Of a stretch of 33,009 nucleotides of DNA, positions 7,453 through 15,847 are shown in pieces. The notes beneath the pieces were generated by a model, which worked only from the letters and a program-made list of their open reading frames with translations, was not told the DNA's origin and did no database searches. Origin of the DNA: Mycobacterium kyogaense (GTDB taxonomy: Bacteria; Actinomycetota; Actinomycetes; Mycobacteriales; Mycobacteriaceae); contig NZ_QJUA01000050.1 in the NCBI RefSeq assembly GCF_003254575.1, positions 1 through 33,009 of the forward strand. The letters run 5' to 3'. Positions within the stretch are counted from its first letter, which is position 1. Each line of letters begins with the position of its first letter. Both the position numbers and the translations under genes were made by a program.

Positions 7453-8927
7453 CGGGAGCGCCGGGTTTCGTCGGCGCGTTCGTCGGCGATCTCCGCGTCC
7501 TCGATGACGCTGACGGCCACGATGCGAGAGCGTACGGCCGCGAAGATCACCGCACCGAGCAGCGCGAGCGCCACAACCCCGATCCACACCGACCAGTCCA
7601 GGTAGCGCTGCTCGTAGACCGCGCGCGGCCAGGAGATGTTGAGCATCTGCAGCACCGCCCAGATCACCGCCACGGCGGCGACCGGCAGCGCAAGGCGCCC
7701 GAGCGAGAAGGACGGGGCGGTCCAGGTGCGGCGGATCAGCACGACGAGGAACCCGATGAGCGGGAACAGGAACGCGAGGTAGAAGCCGCCGGTGGTGAAG
7801 TTGACCATCAGGGAGTAGATGTCGCCGGCCACGATCGACAAGCCGAACAGGGCACCGCCGACGACGGTCGTCACGCCGATGGCCGCCACCGGCATCCGAT
7901 TGGTTCCGCCCAGGCGCGCCAGCACACCCGCCGCGGGCAGGGCGCCGTCTCGGGCGTAGGCCCAGATGACCCGCGACGCCGCGGTCTGCAGTGCCAGGAA
8001 GCTGGCCAGGAAGCCGACGACGAACAACACCTCGACGGGTTTGGCGATCCCGGCGCCGAGCGCCGCTGTCAGTGTGTCGTAGACCGGGTCGGCCACCGAA
8101 CCGGCGGTCACCGCGTCCATGTCGGGAATGGCGAGGATGATCGCCAGGCTGGAGTACGCGACCACCAGTGCGATGAAGGTGAGTGAGAACAGGACCGCTT
8201 TGGGTAGGTCGCGGCGAGGCTCGTGCACCTCTTCGGCGATCGCGCCGGCACTTTCGAACCCGACGAACGAGAAGCCGATGAACGCAACGGCGATCAGGAA
8301 CGGCCCCGACAGGTAGGACCACGTGTCGGCCCCCGCGCCGCCACCGTCGAAGAGCACCGACAGCGAGTTGTTGCGGTGGAACATCAGCAGCCAGGTGCCC
8401 AGCCCGATCGAGCCGAGGACCTCGGCGACGATGCTGGCGGTCATGAAGACCTTCAACGCGCCGCGGCCGATCAGGTTGATCACTGTGCCGCACAACAGGA
8501 TCACCAGCGCGATGCCCGCGCGCAGACCGCCCGAGGGTGCCGCCACCCCGGCGATGTTGGCGATGAAACCGGCCGCACCCAGCGCCACGGTGGCCATCGC
8601 GATCACCAGGGTCCACATGTAGAACCAGCCGGCGAACCAGCCGTATCCGGTGCCCATCAGGCGGCGTGACCACTGGTAGATCGATCCCTCCAGCGGCCAC
8701 CGCGACACCAGGGTGGCGAACACGAACGCGACCAGCAGTTGGCCGCCGAATACGAGCAGGAATCCCCACCAGAAGCTCGGCCCCGCAGCTGCCAGCGCGA
8801 GACCGAAGATGCCGTAGAGAGCGACGATCGGCGAGATGAACGCGAACGCAAAGGCGAACGCCGACCAGAGCGAGAACTCCCGTCGCAGTGTGTACGGCGA
8901 ATCGACGCTGTCAACCGATGACGTCAT
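7449..8927 (-). CDS. APC-family amino acid/polyamine permease
   Basis: A 492-aa polytopic membrane protein of the amino acid-polyamine-organocation superfamily, with about twelve hydrophobic segments spread through the protein. Characteristic features are the N-terminal FSLWSAFAFAFAFISPIVALYGIF segment, the loop EGSIYQWSRRLMGTGYGWFAGWFY, the helix-6 GFESAGAIAEEVHEPRRDLPKA loop and ASRVIWAYARDGALP. These fit the amine/choline/GABA-type permease branch of bacteria and yeast. The ATG at 8927 has a GGAGGAG six bases upstream. It is the first gene of the five-gene operon and is divergent from the PucR regulator, so it is probably the importer of the inducing compound. A cationic or zwitterionic amine or guanidino compound would fit the downstream ureohydrolase. 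Confidence 0.92.
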   Translation of the reverse strand: MTSSVDSVDSPYTLRREFSLWSAFAFAFAFISPIVALYGIFGLALAAAGPSFWWGFLLVFGGQLLVAFVFATLVSRWPLEGSIYQWSRRLMGTGYGWFAGWFYMWTLVIAMATVALGAAGFIANIAGVAAPSGGLRAGIALVILLCGTVINLIGRGALKVFMTASIVAEVLGSIGLGTWLLMFHRNNSLSVLFDGGGAGADTWSYLSGPFLIAVAFIGFSFVGFESAGAIAEEVHEPRRDLPKAVLFSLTFIALVVAYSSLAIILAIPDMDAVTAGSVADPVYDTLTAALGAGIAKPVEVLFVVGFLASFLALQTAASRVIWAYARDGALPAAGVLARLGGTNRMPVAAIGVTTVVGGALFGLSIVAGDIYSLMVNFTTGGFYLAFLFPLIGFLVVLIRRTWTAPSFSLGRLALPVAAVAVIWAVLQMLNISWPRAVYEQRYLDWSVWIGVVALALLGAVIFAAVRSRIVAVSVIEDAEIADERADETRRSR

Positions 8928-8957
8928 GAGTGCTCCTCCGGTGCCGGGTTGGAGAAA

Positions 8958-8992
8958 CTATCGGTCGGCGCGCCGCTGCGCACCACCGATAG
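8958..8992. promoter_or_regulatory. Inverted repeat in the permease/pucR divergent promoter region
   Basis: A perfect 8-bp inverted repeat, CTATCGGT (8958-8965) and ACCGATAG (8985-8992), is separated by 19 bases. Inside the spacer is a separate perfect 10-bp palindrome, CGGCGCGCCG (8966-8975). It lies 31 bases upstream of the permease start and about 100 bases upstream of the regulator start. This is a sensible place for the PucR-type protein encoded next door to bind. Binding is inferred from position and symmetry only. Confidence 0.5.
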
Positions 8993-9006
8993 CACCGAAT
9001 TCGCAG

Positions 9007-9047
9007 CGATCGCACCACAGGCGCGCCCTCGCGTTGGACGATCGCAC
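9007..9047. promoter_or_regulatory. Paired 9-bp direct repeats upstream of pucR-like gene
   Basis: CGATCGCAC occurs at 9007-9015 and again at 9039-9047, spaced 32 bp start to start, close to three helical turns, so both copies face the same side of the DNA. They lie 46-86 bases upstream of the regulator start. They could be half-sites for the regulator or for a global regulator. They could also be chance in a GC-rich segment, since the motif contains the palindrome CGATCG. Confidence 0.3.
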
Positions 9048-9092
9048 AACGGTCGGTGGCCGCGATGTGACGACGGCGTTACGCTCGGGGCC

Positions 9093-10502
9093 ATGATCGA
9101 CCCGCCGGAGCTCGGCGCGGCGGCACCTACCGTGCGCGACCTGCTGGCCGATTCGCTGCTGGGTCTGACCGAGCCCCCCGGGGCGAGCCAGGATCTGGAC
9201 CGGCCCATCACCTGGGTGCACACCACCGAGCTGCAGGATCCGGCGCGCTATCTCAGCGGCGGCGAGCTGGTGTGCACGGTGGGTCTGCTGCTGCAGTCTC
9301 CGCAGGACTGCCGTACCTTCGCCGATGCTCTTGCTCGCTCGAACGCCGCGGGCGTGTGCTTCGGCACCGGCGACGGCCATGACGTCGTCCCGGCCGAGCT
9401 GATGTCCCGCTGCCGTGCCCATGGTCTGCCGGTCGTGGTGGCGCCGCAGAACGTGCCGTTCGAGACGGTGAGCCGCTTCGTCGCGGACTACCGGCTCGGC
9501 AGCGAGCTCGCCGCCGCGCGCGCCACCAACACTCTTGTGCCCGAATTGATCTCGGCGCTACGTCGACGCGAGCCGGTACGCCGGCTGCTCGACCGGGCGG
9601 GCGAGCTGATGGGGTGCTACTTCATCCTCGACGAGCAGGAGACGCGGCCGCCCGTCACCGACGGCGCGGCCGAGGCGACGGTCGGAATCCCTGAGCTGGG
9701 CACGCTGGTGTGGATCGGGCGTGGCGACCGGCCCGATCCGTCGCTGCTGGCCATGATCGGGCGCTTCGCGCGGGCCGCGCAGAGTGAGCACGACATCGAG
9801 GCCGCCCTGTCGCGGGAGCGCGTGGGCCAACTGCTGTCGCTCGTCGAACGCCGGATGCTGCTGCCCGACGCGCTGCACCAGCTCGTGGGCTGGCCCGACA
9901 CACCGGTGGCCAGCGTGCGGTGCTCGGCCTGGCCAGGTGGTGCCGGAGCCCTGCTGTCGTTGGCGTTCCCGGGTGCGCTCGTCGGCGACGCCCCCGACGT
10001 GTGCCTGGTCCTGACCGAGGCCGACACCGGCGATCTCGCGGCCGAGGCGTTGTCGCTGCCCTCAGGACATTCCGCCGACGTGCCGATCACCGAACTCGGA
10101 CCGGCGATCACCCAGGCCCGGATCGCGTTGAGTCTGGCCCACCAGCACGGCGGCAGTATCGGACCGGATCAGCTCAGCACGCTCGACAGCCTGGTCCAGC
10201 AGTTGCCCTCGGCGCAACTGTCGCCGTTCGTCGCACAGCTCATCGAGCCGCTCGAGCGGATCGACCGGGCGCGGGGCACCCAGCACGTGCGGACCCTGCG
10301 TGCTCTGATCGCCGCCAACGGGTCGCTGTCAGAGACCGCCCGCGAGTTGTATCTGCACACCAACACCGTTCGCCACCGGCTGACCCGGATCCACGAGATC
10401 ACCGGCCGGGACCCGCTGCGCTTCGACGACCAGACCGCGTTCGCCATCGCACTGCGCGCCCGCGACCGGGCATCCGGCGGAGTCTCCCGCGATCACGGAT
10501 AA
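9093..10502 (+). CDS. PucR-family transcriptional regulator
   Basis: A 469-aa regulator. Residues about 13-130 form the PucR N-terminal ligand-sensing domain (TVRDLLAD, ITWVHTTELQDPARYLSGGELVCT, GLPVVVAP). A middle GGDEF-like/CdaR region follows. The C-terminal 70 residues are the PucR-type helix-turn-helix (TLRALIAANGSLSETARELY followed by LHTNTVRHRLTRI). The ATG at 9093 is chosen because the PucR domain begins 13 residues later. The frame is open to 8949, but that region overlaps the divergent promoter and its symmetric elements. PucR proteins control purine, amino acid and amine catabolism genes, often as activators that sense the substrate. Here it is divergent from the permease operon and is the obvious local regulator. 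Confidence 0.92.
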   Translation: MIDPPELGAAAPTVRDLLADSLLGLTEPPGASQDLDRPITWVHTTELQDPARYLSGGELVCTVGLLLQSPQDCRTFADALARSNAAGVCFGTGDGHDVVPAELMSRCRAHGLPVVVAPQNVPFETVSRFVADYRLGSELAAARATNTLVPELISALRRREPVRRLLDRAGELMGCYFILDEQETRPPVTDGAAEATVGIPELGTLVWIGRGDRPDPSLLAMIGRFARAAQSEHDIEAALSRERVGQLLSLVERRMLLPDALHQLVGWPDTPVASVRCSAWPGGAGALLSLAFPGALVGDAPDVCLVLTEADTGDLAAEALSLPSGHSADVPITELGPAITQARIALSLAHQHGGSIGPDQLSTLDSLVQQLPSAQLSPFVAQLIEPLERIDRARGTQHVRTLRALIAANGSLSETARELYLHTNTVRHRLTRIHEITGRDPLRFDDQTAFAIALRARDRASGGVSRDHG

Positions 10503-10557
10503 GACACTAGCCGGCCTTGGCTCAACCAATCGTCGGCGCGAACGGTGATAGGGCGTG

Positions 10558-11325
10558 TCAGCGAGGGGGCAAACGTACTGCGCCGTCGAGGCGTACGATC
10601 TCGCCGTTCATGTAACTGTTGGTAATCAACTCGATCGCCAACGAGGCGAACTCGTCAGCCGACCCCAGTCGCTGCGGAAACACGACGCTCTGGCCGAGTT
10701 TGGCCTTGAACGCATCAGCCCGTTCGCCTTGCCCGTAAATCGGGGTGTCGATCAGACCCGGAGCGATCGTGTTCACCCGAATACCGTGAATCGCCAGATC
10801 ACGCGCCATCGGCAGCGTCATGCCCACGATGCCGCCCTTGGACGCGGAATATGGCGTCTGACCGATCTGGCCGTCGAAAGCCGCCACAGAAGCGGTGTGC
10901 AGAATGGCGCCGCGTTCACCGTGCTCGAACGGCTCGTTGCGGCTCATCGCCGCTGCCGCGAGCCGAGCACAGTTGTAGCTGCCGATCAGGTTCACTCGAA
11001 CCACGAACTCGAACTTCTCGAGCGGTATGGGATTTCCGTCGCGATCGACGATGCGTGCCGGCCCGCCCAATCCGGCGCAGTTGACAAGAGTCCGAAGCGG
11101 ACCGAGACCGGCTGCGGTGTCGACGGCGGCCTGCACCTGCTCCGCGTCACTGACATCAGCTTCGGCGAAAACACCGTCGACTTCCGCAGCGACCGCAGCA
11201 CCACGGTCGGCCTGGCGATCGACGATGACCACTCTTGCTCCAGCGCCCGCCAGCGCTCGAGCCGTCGCTTCACCGAGGCCGGACGCACCGCCGGTCACGA
11301 TCGCCGAACTACCACTGACATCCAT
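10558..11325 (-). CDS. SDR, 3-hydroxyacyl-CoA dehydrogenase type II-like
   Basis: A 255-aa classical SDR with TGGASGLG (residues 11-18), acidic VIVDRQ for NAD(H), VNCAG, N112, S146, Y159 and K163 (TPYSASKGG). The segments GNPIPLEKFEFVVRVNLIGSYN and MARDLAIHGIRVNTIAPGLIDTP are those of the HSD17B10/type II 3-hydroxyacyl-CoA dehydrogenase group, which oxidises 3-hydroxyacyl-CoA or hydroxysteroids. The ATG at 11325 follows an AAGGAG by six to seven bases. It is convergent with the PucR gene (55 bases between stops) and divergent from the CaiB-type CoA-transferase across a 587-base gap. It is the first gene of the lipid/CoA region, and a beta-oxidation step is the likely role. Confidence 0.9.
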   Translation of the reverse strand: MDVSGSSAIVTGGASGLGEATARALAGAGARVVIVDRQADRGAAVAAEVDGVFAEADVSDAEQVQAAVDTAAGLGPLRTLVNCAGLGGPARIVDRDGNPIPLEKFEFVVRVNLIGSYNCARLAAAAMSRNEPFEHGERGAILHTASVAAFDGQIGQTPYSASKGGIVGMTLPMARDLAIHGIRVNTIAPGLIDTPIYGQGERADAFKAKLGQSVVFPQRLGSADEFASLAIELITNSYMNGEIVRLDGAVRLPPR

Positions 11326-11674
11326 ATCCTGCTCCTTCGTATCGAATGGCGACGGGTGTTAGGTACCGCCCCCAATGTCGTTCTGCACGTTTGCTCTTCG
11401 GCACGACCGTGCCCAAGACTGCGGGTCACTCCACGAACGGAGCCGACAGTGGACACTCTCTGTAGCCCCAGCGCATCCACGGATCTCCATCGTCGTGGGG
11501 CGCACCAACCTCACCGATATGTTCGCGTTGTTCAGGCCGTCCCGACGTCCTCACGTGAGAAGTTCCCGGGTCACCCTTCACATGTTCAGCGCATCCGACC
11601 GTAACGATCGCCACGTCGACCGGTTGCCGCCGGTTCCTCCTCTCTCGCGCCACTGTGGACATCGAGGACAAATT

Positions 11675-11694
11675 ATGCGAATATCGCTTCGCGT
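11675..11694 (+). promoter_or_regulatory. Shared palindromic operator candidate, copy A
   Basis: The core GCGAATATCGCTTCGCGT (11677-11694) contains the inverted half-sites GCGAA and TTCGC separated by six bases. Copies with the same half-sites and flanks occur at 20736-20753 and, reversed, at 23675-23692. This copy and the reversed third copy agree at 17 of 20 positions, differing only in the centre. It lies 219 bases upstream of the CoA-transferase and about 350 upstream of the divergent SDR. A dimeric repressor such as a TetR-type protein would fit. The binder is unknown. Confidence 0.65.
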
Positions 11695-11715
11695 ACGCAA
11701 GGTACTACCGCCCAG

Positions 11716-11746
11716 CGTCTGCGTCTAGGCGTCTCGTGCGCAGACG
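11716..11746. repeat. 8-bp inverted repeat, possible hairpin or second operator
   Basis: CGTCTGCG (11716-11723) pairs perfectly with CGCAGACG (11739-11746) across a 15-base loop that repeats GTCT. It lies 22 bases downstream of operator copy A and 167 bases before the CoA-transferase start. It could be a leader-RNA hairpin or a second protein site. There is no U-run, so a simple terminator is unlikely. Confidence 0.3.
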
Positions 11747-11912
11747 GCGATGCCGGCGAGTGACCGGGTCGGTGAGCCGAATTGCTCTCACGGCTCGTCA
11801 TATTCGAGTGCGTACGTACCGCTCGCGGCGTCGGATTGCGGCGTGATCTACGGTTCACGCGGCGGCGTTCTCGACGCTACTGGGGTTCAACGGCGAGGCT
11901 TGGAGGTTCGAG

Positions 11913-13103
11913 ATGGGCGTGCTCGATGGCGTGAAGGTTGTGGAGCTGGGAGCGTGGGTGGCCGGGCCCAGCGCAGGAGCTCTGCTCGCAGACTGGGGCG
12001 CCGAGGTGTGGAAGGTCGAAGCGCCCAAGGGTGACCCTTTCCGTGCGTTGATGACGTCTCAGGGGTACAGCTCTGAGATACCGAATGCCCCGTTCATTGC
12101 TGACAATCGCGGCAAGCGCAGTGTCGCGTTGGATCTGACGACGGAAGACGGACGCTCGGCGATGGAGTACATGCTCGCCGCCGCCGACGTCTTCGTCACC
12201 AACACCCGAACGAAGTCGCTTGCTCGGCTCGATCTGACTCCGGAGGCCGTCTCACAGCGGTATCCTGGCCTTGTTGTCGCGCTGATCACCGGCTACGGAT
12301 CGACGGGGCCTGAACGTGACCGTGCGGGATACGACATCGGCGCATTCGGGGGGCGCACGGGGGTTCTGCACCAGATGCGCGCCGGCGACGGACCACCTAC
12401 CCCTACTCCCACTGGATTCGGCGACCACTTCGTCGGTCTCGCCATGATGTCCGGCGTGCTAGGCGCGCTCCTCGAGCGCACCCGAACAGGGCGCGGTCAG
12501 ATAGTGGAAACCAGCCTTTTGCGAACAGGAACCTTCGCTCTCACATGGGAACTGAGCATCCAACTCATGCGAGGTCGCGTACCCCGCGGGATGGACCGAG
12601 AGTCCATCAAGAACCCTCTGGTGAACTGTTATCGGGCCGCCGACGACGCCTGGTTCTGGTTGCTGGGCGTCGAGGCGGATCGGCACCTCCCCGGCCTGTT
12701 ACGGGCGATCGGTCGCGAGGATCTCGCGCAGGACGAACGCTTCGTCGACACTCGATCCAGACGCCACAACAGCAGGGAATTCATCCGCGAGCTCGACATG
12801 GCGTTCGGCGGCGAGCCGATGTCGTTCTGGCGCGAAAAGTTCGACGAGAACGGTGTCTGGTGGGCGCCGGTCTCCACACCAGAGGACGTTGTCGCCGATG
12901 AGCAAGCCATGGCGGCTGGATGCTTTGTTGATGTCGCGCAGCAGGATTACCGGACCGTGGCGAGCCCGGTCGAGTTCCGGGGTCATCAGCTTTCGACCGT
13001 TCAACCGGCCCCGGATCTCGGGCGCGACACGGAATCAGTCCTACATCGGGTGGGCTGTCCGAGCGACATCGTCGACGGCGTATTGGCCGCCCGCCGTCGA
13101 TGA
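11913..13103 (+). CDS. Family III (CaiB/BaiF-type) CoA-transferase
   Basis: A 396-aa member of the formyl-CoA/CaiB/alpha-methylacyl-CoA racemase-type family, which moves CoA between carboxylic acids or epimerises 2-methylacyl-CoA. The N-terminus (GVLDGVKVVELGAWVAGP, LLADWGAEVWKVEAPKGDP) and the GKRSVALDLTTEDG block are standard. The catalytic Asp is Asp141 in RAGYDIGAFGGRTG. The middle GRGQIVETSLL and the C-terminal AGCFVDV-PVEFRG segments complete a full-length protein. The ATG follows a GGAGG (11902-11906) by six bases. Downstream, 415 bases away on the same strand, are two molybdopterin oxidoreductases. The gene probably prepares the CoA ester of an acid handled by this cluster; transferase and racemase roles cannot be separated from sequence. 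Confidence 0.9.
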   Translation: MGVLDGVKVVELGAWVAGPSAGALLADWGAEVWKVEAPKGDPFRALMTSQGYSSEIPNAPFIADNRGKRSVALDLTTEDGRSAMEYMLAAADVFVTNTRTKSLARLDLTPEAVSQRYPGLVVALITGYGSTGPERDRAGYDIGAFGGRTGVLHQMRAGDGPPTPTPTGFGDHFVGLAMMSGVLGALLERTRTGRGQIVETSLLRTGTFALTWELSIQLMRGRVPRGMDRESIKNPLVNCYRAADDAWFWLLGVEADRHLPGLLRAIGREDLAQDERFVDTRSRRHNSREFIRELDMAFGGEPMSFWREKFDENGVWWAPVSTPEDVVADEQAMAAGCFVDVAQQDYRTVASPVEFRGHQLSTVQPAPDLGRDTESVLHRVGCPSDIVDGVLAARRR

Positions 13104-13518
13104 ACTGACCTGACCTGCGACGAGAACAGCCAGTTGCCAGGCCAACCCTCGACACCCCTGTCGTGATGCGAACTATTCCTCCCATCCATTCGATGTTGCC
13201 TCTACCCAATCGAAGCCCACGCAACCCGGCGAGCGTGGTGCCGAAGTCGCGACGATGGGCCGCGCCCGGACTGCTCGGAGTCGAGAAGCGACTATGCTCA
13301 TGACCAGCGGTGCAGCCGATTTCAAGAGCAGCGCAAGAGGGGCTGATGAGGTCGGCATCGGGGTTGCGCGGAGCGACCGGGAACGAATTCTGACGCGTGT
13401 ACTGCAATCCCGATTCTGCCTTCATTCTGCGAACTTATCTATGCAAATCCGATAGCCTGAAGAGCCGTCGGCACGGACTCATCACCACGCAGGCCCGCAA
13501 CGGCCGAAGGAGGCGCAG
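13104..13518. other. 415-base gap before the molybdopterin oxidoreductase pair
   Basis: No supported gene. A short frame starting near 13300 has a stretch (RSDRERILTRVLQ) faintly like the start of a TetR helix-turn-helix, but it stops at once after a basic tail and cannot be extended in another frame. The last 50 bases contain an AT-richer patch (13429-13456), a plausible promoter area, and the AAGGAGG at 13507-13513 serving the next gene. Confidence 0.5.
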
Positions 13519-15735
13519 ATGCGCGAGGAGAAGGTCACCTTCTGTCGAATTTGCGAGCCGTTGTGCGGTCTGATCGCGACAGTGGACGAAGGTAGACTCA
13601 CTTCGCTCCGACCTGACCAGGACAATCCCAACAGCAAGGGGTTCGCCTGCACGAAGGGCGTCGGCATGCATCTCGTCGTGAACGACCCGGACAGGGTCAC
13701 CGTACCGCTGCGCAGAGTTGGCGGTCCCGGCGAGTTCGAACCCACGACCTGGGATCAGGCACTGGGCGACATCGCTGCGCGGTTCGCTCGAACTCGAAAA
13801 CAGCGCGGGGCTGACTCGATAGCAATCACCATCGGTAATCCGATGTCATTCAGTTATTCCGCGGTCATCTGGTCGAAGGGGTTTCAGAGCGCGATCGGAA
13901 CGCCGTGGTACTACGGCATCAACTCCGAGGACGCAGCTTCGCGTATCGCTGCGTTCAAAATTCTCTACGGGCAATGCGCCGACATGCCATTTCCGGACTA
14001 CCGCCGCACCGATTTCATGATGATCATCGGCGCCAACCCCTGGGTGTCGAAGGGGAGCCTGGTTTCGGATCCCCGGATTCGTGAACATCTGACCGACGTG
14101 GTGGAGCGCGGGGGGCGGGTCGTCGTCGTCGATCCAAGGAGGACCGAAACCGCGAAGGCGTTCGAGCACGTGGCGATTCGCGGTGGAACCGATCCGTGGT
14201 TCTTGCTGTCACTTCTGCATGTGTTGGTCAAACGCCGACTCTACGACAGAAGTTTCGTACAGCAGTGGACGACGGGTTTCGACCAATGGCTCGACATCTT
14301 CGAGAGGTTTCCCCCGGAGGTCACCGAAAAGTTCACGGGAGTCCCCGCGGCGACGGTCGTCGACCTCGCCGAAACGATCGGTCACGCCAAGGCTGCTGTG
14401 GTCTATGGCCGGACGGGGACGTGCACACAGAAGTTCGGCACCCTGACCAATGTTCTCCAGGACTTCATCAACATCATCACCGGAAACCTACAACGACCGG
14501 GCGGCTGGGTGTTTCCGTGGTCGCCGGTGCCCATGGCCGAGATCGCCCGAGCAACCAAGTTGGACACCTACGATGCGGTGCACACACGTGTCGCGCATCT
14601 TCCCGACTCCTATGGACTCCTGCCCGCCAACGCGTTAGCCGACGAAATCACCACTCCGGGCAAGGGGCAGATCAGAGCGATGCTCTTGCTCGCCTCGAAC
14701 TGCGTCGTCACGAGCGCCGACAGCAACCGCCTCGCTGACGCCATGGAGCAACTGGAGACCACCGTTTCGCTCGACATGTACGTCAACGAAACCAATCGAC
14801 ACGCGCACTACATCCTCCCCGTCACGAGCATGTACGAACGCGAGGATGTGGCCCTTCCGTACCTCGACAAATTGACGCGGCCATCGCTACAAGTGACCGA
14901 GGCTGTCATCGATCCGATCGGCCAGTGCCGGCCGGAATGGAAGATCCTCGATGAGATCGCTCGGAGAATGGGCCTGGGCAGCGCGGACTCCACGTGGGCT
15001 CAACGTCAGCTCGCCCGAGTTGGACTTCGAGTCAGTCCGCGAGCCACCGCGGACCTGCTTCTGCGAATCGGCAAGAGCGGCGACCTGTTTGGACTTCGCC
15101 GCTCGGGGTGGTCGTGGCGGAAACTCCTCGAACGTGCACCCCATGGCGTCGTGCTCCACGAATACCATCCGCTTGGGCCACTTGAAGAAAAGATCGATAC
15201 TCCCGACGGCAAGATCGCTCTCGCCGACCCACGCGTGATGTCGGAGATGGCGCGGTTGGAATGCGAGGACGCAGCATCGGCTGACTTCCCGCTGCGGTTG
15301 ATCGGGATGCGAGAGATGAAGTCCCACAACTCGTGGATGCACAACAGCGCGCGACTGATGCCCGCATCACGCCAGCTCACTGTGCGAATCAGCCCGGCTG
15401 ACGCGGCAGATGCGCGCTTGGAGGATGGCGACATCGTGCGCATCACGTCAAAGACAGGCTCCGTCGAAGTCCCCGTGACGGTGACCGCCGACATGACGCA
15501 GGGCACGATTGCGCTCCCCCACGGTTGGGGGCACAACGGCGGCTGGAAGCGCGCCAACGCCGCCGGCGGCACGTCGTCAAACCATCTCGCCTCCAGCCGG
15601 CCGGAAGACCTCGAGAGGCTGGCTGCGATGTCCATTCTGAATGGAATACCCGTTCGCATGGAACGCGTCTCCTCATCGCAGGCGGTGCCACATGGCGCTA
15701 TCCCGTCAGCTGAGAGCGCCTCGAAACCACTGTGA
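13519..15735 (+). CDS. Molybdopterin oxidoreductase with N-terminal [4Fe-4S] motif (paralogue 1)
   Basis: A 738-aa single-subunit enzyme of the DMSO reductase/formate dehydrogenase superfamily binding bis-MGD. The N-terminal iron-sulfur motif is complete: C9-x2-C12-x3-C16 and C44 (FCRICEPLCG and GFACTKG). Molybdopterin-binding blocks follow: IIGANPWVSKGS, VVVVDPRRTETAKAFEH, VYGRTGTCTQKFGT, plus a C-terminal molydopterin dinucleotide-binding domain (LEDGDIVRITSKTGSVEVPV, ALPHGWGHNGG). There is no twin-arginine signal, so it is cytoplasmic. In the segment where NapA and Fdh place the Mo-ligand Cys/Sec, this protein reads NSEDAASRIAA with no Cys; Cys153 nearby is not shared with its paralogue. 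The ATG has AAGGAGG six bases upstream. The substrate is unknown, and no partner electron-transfer subunit is adjacent. Confidence 0.9.
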   Translation: MREEKVTFCRICEPLCGLIATVDEGRLTSLRPDQDNPNSKGFACTKGVGMHLVVNDPDRVTVPLRRVGGPGEFEPTTWDQALGDIAARFARTRKQRGADSIAITIGNPMSFSYSAVIWSKGFQSAIGTPWYYGINSEDAASRIAAFKILYGQCADMPFPDYRRTDFMMIIGANPWVSKGSLVSDPRIREHLTDVVERGGRVVVVDPRRTETAKAFEHVAIRGGTDPWFLLSLLHVLVKRRLYDRSFVQQWTTGFDQWLDIFERFPPEVTEKFTGVPAATVVDLAETIGHAKAAVVYGRTGTCTQKFGTLTNVLQDFINIITGNLQRPGGWVFPWSPVPMAEIARATKLDTYDAVHTRVAHLPDSYGLLPANALADEITTPGKGQIRAMLLLASNCVVTSADSNRLADAMEQLETTVSLDMYVNETNRHAHYILPVTSMYEREDVALPYLDKLTRPSLQVTEAVIDPIGQCRPEWKILDEIARRMGLGSADSTWAQRQLARVGLRVSPRATADLLLRIGKSGDLFGLRRSGWSWRKLLERAPHGVVLHEYHPLGPLEEKIDTPDGKIALADPRVMSEMARLECEDAASADFPLRLIGMREMKSHNSWMHNSARLMPASRQLTVRISPADAADARLEDGDIVRITSKTGSVEVPVTVTADMTQGTIALPHGWGHNGGWKRANAAGGTSSNHLASSRPEDLERLAAMSILNGIPVRMERVSSSQAVPHGAIPSAESASKPL

Positions 15736-15847
15736 TCGAACGTAGTTGCAGTAAGCGGTGCCAGGGATGTACGGAGCCTCCCAGGGCACACGGCTAGAGC
15801 TTGGCAACAGACGATACGAGCACTTGACGCGAGACAGGCGGACTGCC

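Larger units (their letters stand above)
11326..11912. other. 587-base divergent intergenic region
   Basis: No convincing gene is seen between the SDR and the CoA-transferase. The short frames here have no ribosome binding site and no recognisable domain. The region holds a copy of the shared palindromic motif (11675-11694) and an 8-bp inverted repeat (11716-11746). It ends with a GGAGG six bases before the CoA-transferase ATG. Its length, much greater than other gaps in the window, fits a regulatory region for two divergent transcripts, possibly with a long 5' leader. Confidence 0.6.

Noticed and set aside
8949..9092. N-terminal extension of the PucR-type regulator
   Set aside because: The frame is open, but the segment covers the divergent promoter with its inverted repeat and does not resemble a PucR start. 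The ATG at 9093 is better.
13255..13455. Possible remnant of a TetR regulator before the molybdopterin genes
   Set aside because: Only a dozen residues (RSDRERILTRVLQ) are suggestive. No helix-turn-helix continuation is found in any frame and no ribosome site is clear, so chance is more likely.
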